From contig NZ_CP013355.1 in assembly GCF_001543325.1 (NCBI RefSeq), positions 620,001 to 684,000 on the forward strand: DNA of 64,000 nt. Reading direction: 5' to 3'. The notes under the pieces were generated by a model. The model saw only the letters and a program-made list of their open reading frames with translations. It was not told the origin of the DNA and did not search any database. The translations under genes were made by a program, and so were the position numbers. This DNA comes from Lutibacter profundi. Its GTDB lineage: Bacteria; Bacteroidota; Bacteroidia; Flavobacteriales; Flavobacteriaceae. This document shows, one piece after another, positions 1 through 9,013 of this stretch. The first letter of the stretch is position 1, and each line of letters begins with the position of its first letter.

Positions 1-51
1 TGTTTAACCAAAATTAATAACGTTTTGTTGCGTTAGAACCTTGAATCCAAG
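1..51. other. Left edge, sequence not shared with second copy of cassette
   Basis: From base 52 onward the DNA is the same as the cassette at 57.3 kb, but bases 1-51 differ from that copy, which starts GTTGGGCTTCATACGG. A GTTAGAA lies at 32-38. The first cassette therefore has a different upstream junction here: another attachment site, a truncation, or the true array edge. I cannot tell which from 51 bases. Confidence 0.4.
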
Positions 52-87
52 ATATTCACTGATTAAAAATGTAATTTATATTTTTTG

Positions 88-95
88 TAACTTTG
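88..95 (+). promoter_or_regulatory. Bacteroidota -7 box TAACTTTG
   Basis: TAACTTTG matches the TAnnTTTG -7 element of Bacteroidota sigma-ABfr promoters. It lies 8 bases before the ATG at 104, so transcription would begin almost at that ATG, which favours the internal ATG at 113 as the translated start. The same box precedes the second copy and the sce7726 gene at 47773. Confidence 0.6.
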
Positions 96-103
96 ACTAA
101 AAT

Positions 104-331
104 ATGATAAAAATGAATGTTCAAACTTCTAAAATAGAGTTACTAAAAATGATTCTCAACATTGAGAATGACAAATTCATTGAGAAAATAACAGAATTTA
201 TTCAAAAAGAAAAAGTAGATTTTTGGAGTGAGTTGAGTTTATCTGAACAAAAAGAAATTCAAAAAGGGATTAAAGAGTTGAATAAAGGAAAAAGAGTTGA
301 GTATTCTGAGTTTTTGAAAAAGATTTCTTAA
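104..331 (+). CDS. Antitoxin-like protein of a RelE/ParE-type module, copy 1
   Basis: This 75-residue acidic/basic helical protein precedes a RelE/ParE-like toxin and overlaps it by one base (TAATG), the usual layout of a type II toxin-antitoxin operon. It has no membrane segment. The C-terminal part (ELSLSEQKEIQKGIKELN, then YSEFLKK) resembles the short addiction-module antitoxins common in Bacteroidota, which wrap and neutralise the toxin and usually repress their own promoter. The start may be the ATG at 113 rather than 104 because the promoter -7 box ends at 95. The encoded protein is identical to that at 57350-57577. The antitoxin role rests mainly on position. Confidence 0.75.
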   Translation: MIKMNVQTSKIELLKMILNIENDKFIEKITEFIQKEKVDFWSELSLSEQKEIQKGIKELNKGKRVEYSEFLKKIS

Positions 332-636
332 TGAAAGTATTTTTATCAGAATTAGCTGAAACTAAACTTCTAAAACTGAGCAATTTTTTATTAGAAAATT
401 GGAATTTAAAAGTTAGGAATGATTTTATTAAAAAACTGACTTCTAAAATTGACCAAATTTCTGAACAACCTGAAAGCTGTCCACAATCATCTGAATTTAA
501 CGGACTTTTTAAATGTGTTGTTACAAAACAGACAACTTTCTACTACAGAATAAACCCTGACAGAAATGAAATTGAGATTATTACTGTTTTTGACACAAGA
601 CAAAATCCAAATAAATTAGAAAAAGATATAAAGTAA
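331..636 (+). CDS. RelE/ParE family toxin, copy 1
   Basis: A 101-residue protein with the RelE/ParE pattern: an N-terminal strand (KVFLSELAETKL), two helices, then FKCVVTKQTTFYYRI and IEIITVFDTRQNPNKL, the C-terminal beta strands that carry the active or gyrase-binding surface. Family members cleave ribosome-bound mRNA (RelE) or poison gyrase (ParE); the sequence alone does not decide which. It is translationally coupled to the upstream antitoxin and its cassette ends about 10 bases after the stop codon. Modules of this kind are thought to stabilise cassette arrays by killing cells that lose them. The protein is identical to the copy at 57577-57882. Confidence 0.85.
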   Translation: MKVFLSELAETKLLKLSNFLLENWNLKVRNDFIKKLTSKIDQISEQPESCPQSSEFNGLFKCVVTKQTTFYYRINPDRNEIEIITVFDTRQNPNKLEKDIK

Positions 637-644
637 GTACGAAA

Positions 645-776
645 GCCCAACACCTCATAAAATTTATGCTTACATTTAAACTAAATAACAAACCGACAAA
701 CATTCAACTAACGATTTGCTACAACCGAAAAATCTCCGATTTTTATGTCGCACAAATCTTATAAAACCCGTTGTGC
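645..776 (+). repeat. attC-like site 1
   Basis: Left core GCCCAAC, right core GTTGTGC, 132 bp. The left arm has CTCATAAAATTTATGC and the right arm GCACAAATCTTATAA. It separates the toxin-antitoxin cassette from the NERD-helicase cassette. Confidence 0.85.
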
Positions 777-804
777 TTCATACATAAAAACCCATATATA
801 ATTA

Positions 805-2955
805 ATGGCAAAACTAATTCCTTCATATGACAAAATACTTTCACTGAAAGTAAAACCTGAAGAAGGAGAATTGCATTTGCTAAAGTTCTTAGACTCTGAA
901 CTTGATAATTCATTTGAAGTGTATTTTAATCCATATATGAATGGAGACCGTCCAGACATTGTGGTTATGAAAGAAGGACAAGGAATTTTAATAATTGAAG
1001 TTAAGGACTATGATTTGAACAGCTACGAACTTGACAAAAAAAAGAACTTCGTAATTAAGAGCAATAAAGCTAAAACTCACAAATCCCCTATTTCACAAGT
1101 CCTTAAGTACAAGGACAACCTTTTTGAACTGCACATTGAGAATCTTCTTGAGAAGAAAATAAAAGACATAAGGCATTTCAATACAGTATCGTGTGCAATA
1201 TATTTTCACAACGCAACTTCTCAAAAAATCAATGATTTGCTCATTGAGCCATACAAACACGACAAAAAGTACATAACGTTTCTTAAATACAATATTGACT
1301 TTATCGGAAGAGATAATCTCAATGAGTATGACCTGAAGGAATTGCTCAAAAAAAGATATTTGATTTCAGAAAGACCGTCATTTCTTTTCACAGAAGATAT
1401 TTACAAAAGCATAAAAAGGTTTCTTAAGCCACCAGTTCATCTAAAAGAAGAAGGAGAAGATATTAGGTACAGTAAAAAGCAACTCGAAATCATTTATGAA
1501 CCTAACAAGAAACAACAAAGAATTAAAGGAGTTGTAGGTTCTGGTAAGACAACTGTACTTGCAGCAAGAGCTGTTCAAGCACATAAACGTTCAAAAGGGA
1601 ACGTTCTGATTTTAACTTACAATATCACGCTTAAAAATTTCATACGAGATAAAATAAGTAGGGTGCGTGAAGAATTCGGATGGGAAAACTTTGTTATTTC
1701 AAATTATCATTTATTCATCAACTCAGAGTTGAACAATCTTGAAATTCCTATTAAAATTCCTAAGGGATTCAATAAATATAGTGAAGAAGAAAAGGACAGA
1801 TATTTTGAGAAAGAATACTATTCCAATAAGCAGTTATTCATTGACAATAAAGACAAAATAAAGCCTTATGATGTAATTCTAATTGATGAAATCCAAGACT
1901 ATAAAAGAGCTTGGATGGAAATTATAAAGGAATGTTTTTTAAGTGAAAATGGAGAATATGTTTTGTTCGGTGACGTAAAGCAGAACATTTACAACAATAA
2001 GACCGAAGGGAAAGATGTATCCACCAACGTTAAAGGTGTAACAGAATTAAAATATTGCTTTCGCTCTGATTTCAAGATAAAAGACTTAGCGATTTTATAT
2101 CAGAAAGATATTTTTAAGGACAAATACGAAATAGACAACTTTAATCAGAAATCACAAGCATTAGAACTTGCATTTGAAAGAAATCAGCAAGGTAGTCTCA
2201 ATTATATATTTCTACCAAATGCTGATAGCGTCAGTAGCCTATATACAATAATTCACGAAAATGCTATAAATAAAGATATTCCGCCAAACGACATTACCAT
2301 TTTAGGAAACTCTATCTCACTACTTAAAAAGTTTGATGCCTATTATCGCTATTCTTCCAACGAACGGACGAATACTATGTTTGAGACGTTTGAAATGGTT
2401 TATAGAATGGGTTTGAACTATTTAAAAAACGATAAACCTGAATGGTTAAAGAACGGAATAAAATTGATTAATCGACATAATGACAGGTCAGAAGCAAGAG
2501 CATTTAATCAACTAAGTATTCTTTTCACCATAAACGACCTTTATGGAGAATATCCAGATAGATTCAAGAAAAAATTTGAAATCTTTTGTCAGAAGTTTAA
2601 TACTAACATTTCAAATTTCTTGAAGTACCTAAAACAATATGAAAAGAAACTTGATGAATTCAAAAAAGACTATGGACCAGAAAAACAGAGCAGTAATTTA
2701 AAAATGATTCGTAATAACAAAAAGATTCATTTTTATATGAATAGCGGTACTGTAAAAGTATCGACTATTCACAGCTTTAAAGGTTGGGAAAGTGAAACTG
2801 TCTTTTTGATTTTGGAGAACTTTAATTTCCAAATGACTTTTGATGAAATTCTGTATACAGGAATTACCCGAACTCGAGCAAATCTGATTTTAATAAATTA
2901 TGGCAATACAGAATATCACAACAAATTAAACGACTTGATTGAAAAAGTAAAATAA
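805..2955 (+). CDS. NERD-domain UvrD-like helicase
   Basis: A 716-residue protein that fuses a nuclease-related NERD domain to a superfamily 1 helicase. The N-terminal 100 residues contain DIVVMKEGQGILIIEVKDY, the D...E-x-K arrangement of PD-(D/E)xK nucleases. Helicase motifs follow: Walker A GVVGSGKTT near residue 245, Walker B VILIDEIQDY near 358, a motif around residue 650 with STIHSFKGWE, and TGITRTRANL near 685, typical of UvrD/Rep C-terminal motifs. NERD-helicases recur in defence islands, so an anti-phage DNA-processing role is likely but inferred. It is the only gene of its cassette; the ATG lies 35 bases after the attC GTT. A second, different NERD-helicase is at 58742. Confidence 0.85.
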   Translation: MAKLIPSYDKILSLKVKPEEGELHLLKFLDSELDNSFEVYFNPYMNGDRPDIVVMKEGQGILIIEVKDYDLNSYELDKKKNFVIKSNKAKTHKSPISQVLKYKDNLFELHIENLLEKKIKDIRHFNTVSCAIYFHNATSQKINDLLIEPYKHDKKYITFLKYNIDFIGRDNLNEYDLKELLKKRYLISERPSFLFTEDIYKSIKRFLKPPVHLKEEGEDIRYSKKQLEIIYEPNKKQQRIKGVVGSGKTTVLAARAVQAHKRSKGNVLILTYNITLKNFIRDKISRVREEFGWENFVISNYHLFINSELNNLEIPIKIPKGFNKYSEEEKDRYFEKEYYSNKQLFIDNKDKIKPYDVILIDEIQDYKRAWMEIIKECFLSENGEYVLFGDVKQNIYNNKTEGKDVSTNVKGVTELKYCFRSDFKIKDLAILYQKDIFKDKYEIDNFNQKSQALELAFERNQQGSLNYIFLPNADSVSSLYTIIHENAINKDIPPNDITILGNSISLLKKFDAYYRYSSNERTNTMFETFEMVYRMGLNYLKNDKPEWLKNGIKLINRHNDRSEARAFNQLSILFTINDLYGEYPDRFKKKFEIFCQKFNTNISNFLKYLKQYEKKLDEFKKDYGPEKQSSNLKMIRNNKKIHFYMNSGTVKVSTIHSFKGWESETVFLILENFNFQMTFDEILYTGITRTRANLILINYGNTEYHNKLNDLIEKVK

Positions 2956-2965
2956 AAGTACGAAA

Positions 2966-3096
2966 GCACAACAAAAAATATAGTGCATTTGGCAGATAGT
3001 ACTAAAAATGAATATGATAGCAATAAATAAACATAGTAGTAAATTGAAAAATTGGAGCGTTGAAATGCCAAACGCACCATATTCAAACCGTTGGCA
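2966..3096 (+). repeat. attC-like site 2
   Basis: Left core GCACAAC pairs with the start of the helicase cassette (GTTGTGC at 770). Right core GTTGGCA opens a non-coding cassette. Left arm ATATAGTGCATTTGGCA, right arm TGCCAAACGCACCATAT: two A/C positions five apart, otherwise perfect. 131 bp. Confidence 0.85.
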
Positions 3097-3483
3097 AATA
3101 TGGCGGATTATGCTCAAATTTTATAAAAGTTCTTTAAAATGGAAATTTAGAAAGCCGACAAATTTCAGATTATTTTTCTAAAGTTATGATATGAGAAATG
3201 AAACGGTCAGATTGATTTTCAGAACGCACAGATTTGAGAATTGAAACGTAAAACTGTTGAATTGAACAGATTTTAGAAATGAATAGCACAAAATGAGAAA
3301 TGACACGAACAGAGAAATGAATCCGATTTTATGTTCATAGCGGAGAAAACTATGATTGAAAAATTGTAACTAAACCGATAAAAATAGCAGGATTTTATTC
3401 TCATTACGCACAAACGGAGAAAAAATTGACAAAAAAATATAGAATATAAATAGGGACATATTGATATGATTAAAAACCACATT
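3097..3483 (+). other. Non-coding cassette, family B copy 1
   Basis: No convincing gene on either strand. The body carries degenerate repeats built around TTGAGAATTGAAACG and GAGAAATGAAACG, then AACTAAACCGATAAAA. A minus-strand hydrophobic frame exists but has no start context and is low-complexity. Related cassettes lie at 16330, 24549 and, more divergent, 36584. In this copy the ends are GTTGGC and GCCAAC; in two others they are GTTGCC and GGCAAC. Confidence 0.7.
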
Positions 3484-3616
3484 AGCCAACAAATCATAAA
3501 ATTTATGCTTAAATTTGGATTTAGTACGAAATGACAAACATTTTAACAAACCGATTTGCTACAACCGAAAAATCTCCGATTTCTCAGTCGCACAAATCTT
3601 ATAAAAGCCGTTGTGT
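3484..3616 (+). repeat. attC-like site 3
   Basis: Left core AGCCAAC, right core GTTGTGT, 133 bp, same arm class as site 1. It closes the non-coding cassette and opens the PIN-like gene cassette. Confidence 0.85.
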
Positions 3617-3647
3617 TTCATACACCAAAAACTACCTGAATTAAAAT

Positions 3648-5759
3648 ATGACTACAGAATTAAATAAAAGTGAATTGTTCAGATTAGCGGCTGTATTATA
3701 CGCAGATAATAACTATGAGGTATCTACAAGAGTTATACACAGAAAAATTTTAGATTCTGCTCTACTTGATTGTGACAATAATGATTTGACAATTCATAAA
3801 ATAATTGATTACATAGAGGATAAATACTCTTTATTAATAGGGGAAAGTGAAATAAATGATATTATTGAAAAATATCCTGATTCATTTTTAACAAACTATC
3901 ATAAAGATTCCAAAACTATTTGTTTATCGCCTAAAAGAAGAGGGAATTTAGAATCCAAGATTAAAAAAAACAATATTGACACTTATATAAATTTATACAT
4001 TTTAGATAAAAAAGGAAAAGGAGAAAGCATAAAAAAAACTTTATATGATTTTCTTTATCATATGTTTAGTATAAATACGGCAAGTTTTCAAAAATTATTC
4101 GATAGCAAAAAAGATATTTCTACATTAATTTCTCTTCAAGATTCAAACTTTAGCACCGAACAAATAGATATAATTAATGATTTTCTTAATTGGGACAATA
4201 CAGATAAAAATAAAGCAATATTTGATATTTCGAGTTATGCATTAGAATTCTGTTTGTTAACAAATAAAAAAGGAAATTCTAATTTAAGACTAAATAATTT
4301 AAAAAATAAATCCTTTTATCTTGACACAAATGTTATTTACAGAGCAATTGGAATTAACGGTTATGATAGAAAAAAAAGAACTTCTACTTTTTTAAACAAA
4401 TTCAAAGAGGCAGGTGAAAATCTTTATATCTCAAGCATTACAGATGAAGAATTTAAAAACAGTATTAAATTTTATATAGATAAACTTAAAAGTGCTATTA
4501 ATCCAAAAAGCAGTTCTAAAGTTTTTTTGGAATTTCGTTCATTAAAAGATATACATTCATATTATCACAATTGGAGAAAAGACAAAACCAATTCAAATTT
4601 GGATTTATTTCAAGCATATATATTAAGTGAATATCAAATTTTTATAGAACATTTTAATATAAAATTAGACTATAAAAAACCTTACGACCTTGATGATAAA
4701 GAAACAGATGAATATATTAAAGATTTAACTTCTGGAATTAGCAATTCAAAGCCTGAAGGAAAAAGAAACTACTATCAAAGCACATTGAATGATGCTGAAA
4801 ATATTTTATGGATTGAAGAAAAAAGAGATGGAAAAGTTGAAAATATTTTTGATACCAAATATTTTTTCATCTCTAGTGATAATCAATTAAGGAAATGGGA
4901 TTATTATAGAGGGTTTAAAACCCCCATTGTTCTTTTACCTAGTCAATGGATGAGTATTCTTTTGCGATATTTCGATAGAACAAAGGATGATTATAAAAGT
5001 TTTGTGAGTTTTTTAAATTTAAGAAATAATGAAAAAGTTATTGAAGGTGAAAAATTGAATTTAATTCTAACAGGAATAAGTGAAATGACATCTAATGTTG
5101 AACAACAAAGATATTTAGTGTCACACCTAATAGAAAAAGATTTTGAAGGTATTATCACTAGTAATTCTTCTGATTCTGACATTATAAATAAGTCAAAAGA
5201 ATTTGCGAAAACTCTACTTGAAAAACAGGTAAGTAATCTTTCTAAAAAAGTAGAAAATTTAGAAATTGAAACAACTAAAAAAGAACAGATTATTGGTTCA
5301 ACAATTAAAACTGCAAAATCAAAAAAAATTCACAATAAAGAATTAGAGAATGAACTAACTCTAGCAGAAAAATTAAATAAGAAATTAATAAAAGAAAACA
5401 TTAAACTAATAATTGAAAAAGGCATTTCGAAATGGAGAAGAATTTTATGGTTATATATTCCTTTGTCATTAATTTTAATTGCTTTATACATCTTAGCATT
5501 ATTCTTTGATGATTCTAATATTAATATTGGTAGAAAAATATTAAACCATATTGACGGACAAACAAGTGAATCGACTAAAAACTTGTTAAATACGTTATTC
5601 TATTTACCTATTGCTGCTGCTGGTTGGATGTTATGGCAAAGTGTAAATAAATTCAATAATGAAAAGGTCGATAATAAAAGAAAAGAATTAAAAGAAAAGT
5701 ACGAAAACACAACAATGGCTATAGTTAATACGGGTTTTAGCGATAAAAACAAAGGTTAG
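3648..5759 (+). CDS. PIN-like nuclease domain protein with C-terminal membrane anchor
   Basis: A 703-residue protein I do not recognise as a named family. Around residue 223 FYLDTNVIYRA is a PIN-domain first motif (catalytic Asp 226); acidic residues follow in SSITDEEF (about 264-270), NDAENILWIEE (about 381) and FFISSDNQLRKWD (about 408), consistent with a PIN-like metal-dependent RNase. A coiled coil covers about 520-590, then two membrane segments, near 600-622 (LYIPLSLILIALYILALFF) and 646-666. It may be a membrane-tethered RNase effector, plausibly for phage defence. Notably the reading frame runs into the cassette's own attC: the left core starts at 5707, so the last 15-18 residues are encoded by the recombination site and would change if the cassette joined a different neighbour downstream of that core. 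Confidence 0.7.
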   Translation: MTTELNKSELFRLAAVLYADNNYEVSTRVIHRKILDSALLDCDNNDLTIHKIIDYIEDKYSLLIGESEINDIIEKYPDSFLTNYHKDSKTICLSPKRRGNLESKIKKNNIDTYINLYILDKKGKGESIKKTLYDFLYHMFSINTASFQKLFDSKKDISTLISLQDSNFSTEQIDIINDFLNWDNTDKNKAIFDISSYALEFCLLTNKKGNSNLRLNNLKNKSFYLDTNVIYRAIGINGYDRKKRTSTFLNKFKEAGENLYISSITDEEFKNSIKFYIDKLKSAINPKSSSKVFLEFRSLKDIHSYYHNWRKDKTNSNLDLFQAYILSEYQIFIEHFNIKLDYKKPYDLDDKETDEYIKDLTSGISNSKPEGKRNYYQSTLNDAENILWIEEKRDGKVENIFDTKYFFISSDNQLRKWDYYRGFKTPIVLLPSQWMSILLRYFDRTKDDYKSFVSFLNLRNNEKVIEGEKLNLILTGISEMTSNVEQQRYLVSHLIEKDFEGIITSNSSDSDIINKSKEFAKTLLEKQVSNLSKKVENLEIETTKKEQIIGSTIKTAKSKKIHNKELENELTLAEKLNKKLIKENIKLIIEKGISKWRRILWLYIPLSLILIALYILALFFDDSNINIGRKILNHIDGQTSESTKNLLNTLFYLPIAAAGWMLWQSVNKFNNEKVDNKRKELKEKYENTTMAIVNTGFSDKNKG

Positions 5760-5837
5760 TTCATTTAACAAACTTAGTGCTTAATCGAAAGTTCAGTCCT
5801 TCGAATTCCCGTACTAACCATAGCCGAGACGTTAGCA
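5707..5837 (+). repeat. attC-like site 4, overlapping the preceding gene
   Basis: Left core ACACAAC matches cassette start GTTGTGT at 3610. Right core GTTAGCA. Left arm GGCTATAGTTAATACGGG, right arm CCCGTACTAACCATAGCC. The first 53 bp are coding for the PIN-like protein. 131 bp. Confidence 0.85.
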
Positions 5838-5844
5838 TAAATGG

Positions 5845-7156
5845 GGTATGATAAAGGGACATCGTTTACAAAGTTAAAGAGACATAGTTTACACTTTTTA
5901 GGTTGTAATTTGAGAAATAAAATCAAATTATTATGCCTTGGAAAGAAACAACAACTATGGAACAAAAAATTGAATTTATTTGTGAATGGAGAACTGGAAA
6001 ATATACCATCACAGAATTATGTAAAAACTTTGAAATCTCAAGACCCACCGCCTATAAGTTAATAAATAGGTTTGAAAAACAAGGTTTTGAAGGCTTAAAA
6101 GAGCAATCAAGAACTCCAAAGGAACATCCAAATGCGACAAAGGAAAATATTGTTGATGGGATACTTAAATTAAAGAAAAAACACCCACGCTGGGGAGCTA
6201 AAAAAATCAATAAACTATTGTTTAACGATTTTACAGAAAATGAGATCCCCTCGGTGGTTACTGTTCACAACATACTCAAAAGACACGGTTTAGTATGCCC
6301 TCAAAAAAGGTTAAGAAGAGTCAAACCTGTATATCCTATTTTTGATCCAAAAGTGTGTAATGAAGTATGGAGTGCAGATTACAAAGGAAAGTTTTTAATG
6401 GGTAATAAAGTGTATTGTCACCCACTGACCATTGCTGATTCCAAAAGTAGATTTTTATTCACAGCTAAAGGACATTATAAAGAAACTTTAAAGTACGCAA
6501 AGGCTGAATTTACAAAGGTTTTTAGGAAATATGGAATCCCTAAACAACTCCACACAGACAACGGAAGTCCCTTTGGGTCTGTTCGTGCTATTCAACGATT
6601 TACACAACTCTCCTATTGGTTTATTGAACTTGGAATTATACCCGTTTTTTCTGACCCAGCACACCCAGAACAAAACGGAAGACACGAACGTATGCATCGC
6701 GATTTAAAAGCGGCTTGTGCCAAACCTTCAGCCTATGACTTAAAAGCACAACAAAGACGTTTAAATCACTTTGTAAAAGAATATAATCACATAAGACCTC
6801 ACGAAGCCTTAGGGATGGAAACACCTGCTTCAATGCATAACTTTTCCACCAGACCTTTTCCTGAAAAAATACCTAACTTTGACTATAATTCAAATCTCAA
6901 AATTTTAAAAGTAACTCAAAATGGAGCAATCAGATGGAAGTCGTATTATTGGGTATATTTAACAGCAGCTTTAAAAGGAAAATACGTAGGTATTGAAGAT
7001 TTAGGTAATGGAATTTGGAAAGTCTTTTATAGAGACGTATTTTTAGGTTTCTTTAATGAAACACAATTAAGAAATAAAGAAAAGTCAATAAGGTTAGAAA
7101 CTAATTTAGTGTAAAGTCTAATCTTTAACTTGTGTAAACTATGTATCTTAACGAAC
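5845..7156 (+). mobile_element. IS481-family element, copy IS1
   Basis: A 1312-bp element running from GGTATGATAAAGG to CTTAACGAAC. Its inner terminal repeats are imperfect: GTTTACAAAGTTAAAGA on the left and the complement of GTTTACACAAGTTAAAGA on the right. It is flanked by a 4-bp duplication ATGG (5841-5844 and 7157-7160). The uninterrupted cassette exists at 12721, which proves the junctions. The duplication starts at nucleotide 11 counted from the G of the attC GTT, as in all other copies. Confidence 0.95.
5933..7114 (+). CDS. IS481-family transposase
   Basis: A 393-residue DDE transposase beginning MPWKET, the usual start of IS481 transposases. Residues 10-60 form a helix-turn-helix (ITELCKNFEISRPTAYKLI) that binds the element ends. 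The integrase-like core has Asp 149 (WSADYKG), Asp 209 (HTDNG) and Glu 252 (NGRHER). The C-terminal 90 residues form a small beta-rich domain. There is one open frame with no programmed frameshift. The start codon lies 88 bases inside the element. This copy has Ile at 236 (GIIPVF). The element is specialised for insertion just downstream of attC sites; how the protein finds them is not visible. Confidence 0.95.
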   Translation: MPWKETTTMEQKIEFICEWRTGKYTITELCKNFEISRPTAYKLINRFEKQGFEGLKEQSRTPKEHPNATKENIVDGILKLKKKHPRWGAKKINKLLFNDFTENEIPSVVTVHNILKRHGLVCPQKRLRRVKPVYPIFDPKVCNEVWSADYKGKFLMGNKVYCHPLTIADSKSRFLFTAKGHYKETLKYAKAEFTKVFRKYGIPKQLHTDNGSPFGSVRAIQRFTQLSYWFIELGIIPVFSDPAHPEQNGRHERMHRDLKAACAKPSAYDLKAQQRRLNHFVKEYNHIRPHEALGMETPASMHNFSTRPFPEKIPNFDYNSNLKILKVTQNGAIRWKSYYWVYLTAALKGKYVGIEDLGNGIWKVFYRDVFLGFFNETQLRNKEKSIRLETNLV

Positions 7157-7160
7157 ATGG

Positions 7161-7587
7161 CTCGACTGATTTTTTCGCCCGACAAATTACAGTAGAAAAA
7201 GTAGTTTAAAATACTAAGATTTTGAGTATTAAAAATGAGTAAATAAGACAAATTAAACTAGTCCGATAAATTTTAAATGGAAAATGAGTAAATAAGACAA
7301 TTTGAACAATTATGACAAATTTTAGATTATCCTCTACTCTACCGAATTGAAAATTGAAATGTAAAAACTTATCGAATAGCACAGATTTAAGAGCTGAAAC
7401 GAAAAATAAGCTGAACCAATACAAGTAAAATGAAAAATTGTAACAAAACCGATTAAAAACAATGGATTTCGCTAAATGAATGTAATAATTGAAATGCTGG
7501 ATTTAAAAGTTGTTATGGATAATACTACAACAGACAAAACTCAGATAATAGAAAAATTTAATTATTCCCATAACGTTTCGCCAAATA
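7161..7587 (+). other. Non-coding cassette, family A copy 1 (interrupted by IS1)
   Basis: This is the remainder of a cassette that starts at GTTAGCATAAATGG and ends TGCTAAC. It contains AAATGAGTAAATAAGACAA twice, about 55 bases apart, and degenerate GAAACGTAAAAACT-type motifs. Near-identical bodies occur at 12728, 25904 and 32830. No supported gene. Confidence 0.7.
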
Positions 7588-7720
7588 TGCTAACAACTCA
7601 TAAAATTTATGCTTAAATTTGGATTTAGTACGAAATGACAAACATTTTAACAAACCGATTTGCTACAACCGAAAAATCTCCGATTTCTCAGTCGCACAAA
7701 TCTTATAAAAGCCGTTGTGC
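7588..7720 (+). repeat. attC-like site 5
   Basis: Left core TGCTAAC matches GTTAGCA at 5831, so IS1 is a simple insertion within one cassette. Right core GTTGTGC. Class-1 arms, 133 bp. Confidence 0.85.
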
Positions 7721-7800
7721 GTCATTGGAAAACAGAATATCAGAATACAAAAATTTAAAATAAATAAAATTTTTACACAGCCGAAAATTGACAAAATAAA

Positions 7801-8214
7801 ATGGGATTAGTAACAATTAGAACATTTGAAAATGGCCCAGAAGCACATCTTTTTAAAACTAAATTATTGAGTTTAGGAATTGAATGTTTCATTTTTGATG
7901 AACAAACGATTACGCTTAATCCAATTATGGGAGTCGCAATTGGTGGAATTAAATTGAAAGTGAATGAGAATGATTATGAAAAGTCTAATCAAGTAATTAC
8001 TGATATTGAAAACACTCCATTGACAAATGAAAAAGACGAAATTTTAAAATGTCCGAAATGTAATTCAATTGAGTTATACACTGGATTTAAATCTATGAAA
8101 GGAGTAAAAGGAATAATCTCAACTATAACTTCATTTTTATTTATGATTTATCCAGTATATTTTAAGAATGTCTATAAATGCAAAGATTGTGGAAACGAAT
8201 TTGACAAAGAATAA
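7801..8214 (+). CDS. DUF2007-like domain plus zinc ribbon protein
   Basis: A 137-residue protein. Residues 1-75 (VTIRTFENGPEAHLFKTKL, then a Gly/Ile-rich VAIGGIKLKV) match the DUF2007 putative signal-transducing fold. Residues 82-135 form a zinc ribbon with two knuckles, CPKCN and CKDCG, separated by a hydrophobic stretch (ISTITSFLFMIYPVYF). No enzymatic motif. It is the sole gene of its cassette, 80 bases after the attC GTT. Function unknown; a small binding or regulatory role is a guess. Confidence 0.75.
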   Translation: MGLVTIRTFENGPEAHLFKTKLLSLGIECFIFDEQTITLNPIMGVAIGGIKLKVNENDYEKSNQVITDIENTPLTNEKDEILKCPKCNSIELYTGFKSMKGVKGIISTITSFLFMIYPVYFKNVYKCKDCGNEFDKE

Positions 8215-8240
8215 AAACATAATGGAATTAAAAAAACGTC

Positions 8241-8376
8241 GCACAACACCTCATAAAATTTATGCTTACATTTAAATTAAATAACGAACCGACAAACATT
8301 TTAACAAACCGATTTGCTACAACCGAAAAATCTAACGATTTTTATGTCGCACAAATCTTATAAAAACTCGTTGGCA
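8241..8376 (+). repeat. attC-like site 6
   Basis: Left core GCACAAC, right core GTTGGCA, 136 bp, class-1 arms with the AAAAACTC right spacer (12 nt instead of 11). The left core and flank CGCACAAC pair with GTTGTGCG at 7714. Confidence 0.85.
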
Positions 8377-8863
8377 TTAATAGTTCCGATGAAAATTTTA
8401 GTTTTACTGAAAACGACTCACAAGCCATTTAATTTCGATTTTTAAAGATACATTTAGTTGAAATTCCTTTTTGGGGATTTAAACGCGTCGAAAACTGTCT
8501 TGTACTTTTAACTTAGGATTGATTTGCCCGAAAAATGGTGGTCTATTTGGAAACAGAATGATAAACCTCAACGGAATGTTTTTAATCTACCAAGTTCTGA
8601 TTCATCTTGTACTTATAACTTGGTCTTGTAAGCGTTCTGATTCAATCTATTTCCCAAAAAGGTGTAAGTGTAAAATAATTATTTTTTTGCCATCTAAACG
8701 CAAGAAAATGTGCTGTTTATTTACAAATTGATTTGCTGTTTAATTGTTAAGTGATTATTTATAAACACCTGCGCTGGCGTTCTGATTCGATTGGCAAAAA
8801 AACACGTAGGGTGATTTTTTTTATGGTGTTTTAATAGCCAAATGTTTAATGTGTCTCTACTAA
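8377..8863 (+). other. Non-coding cassette, family D copy 1
   Basis: No supported gene. The phrase GTTCTGATTC recurs at three places with diverging tails, and TTGTACTT-TAACTT occurs twice, so the sequence looks internally repetitive or structured. The whole 0.5-kb cassette is repeated at 32213. A 70-codon frame inside lacks a normal start and its composition is not protein-like. Confidence 0.65.
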
Positions 8864-8994
8864 AGCCAACAATGTATAACCAAAATTGCTTAATTCTAAC
8901 TAAATTGAAAATTATTACAAATAAAAAACTATATTTATAAATCCGAAAATTGCGCTTTCAAAATAGCAACTTTCGTTATACTAAACCGTTGTGC
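8864..8994 (+). repeat. attC-like site 7
   Basis: Left core AGCCAAC, right core GTTGTGC. Left arm GTATAACCAAAATTGC, right arm GCAACTTTCGTTATAC. The first ruler position is C paired with G here, an exception to the A/C rule. 131 bp. Confidence 0.8.
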
Positions 8995-9013
8995 AATATA
9001 TAAAAACAAAAAT

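Noticed and set aside
3273..3497. Minus-strand hydrophobic frames in non-coding cassettes (also at 7206, 12780, 16506, 24630, 25956, 32882)
   Set aside because: Phe/Ile/Leu/Ser-rich translations are expected from the reverse of A-rich repeats. They run across attC borders, and conservation among copies is only that of near-identical DNA.
5711..5760. Truncating the PIN-like gene before the attC
   Set aside because: No earlier stop codon exists in the frame; the open frame really continues to 5759.
5841..7114. Additional open frames on both strands inside each IS481 copy
   Set aside because: They repeat identically with each IS copy, overlap the transposase in other frames and have no independent support.
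8519..8731. 70-codon frame in family D cassettes (also at 32354)
   Set aside because: No ATG start, cysteine-rich odd composition and no homology that I recognise; both copies are nearly the same DNA so conservation is uninformative.
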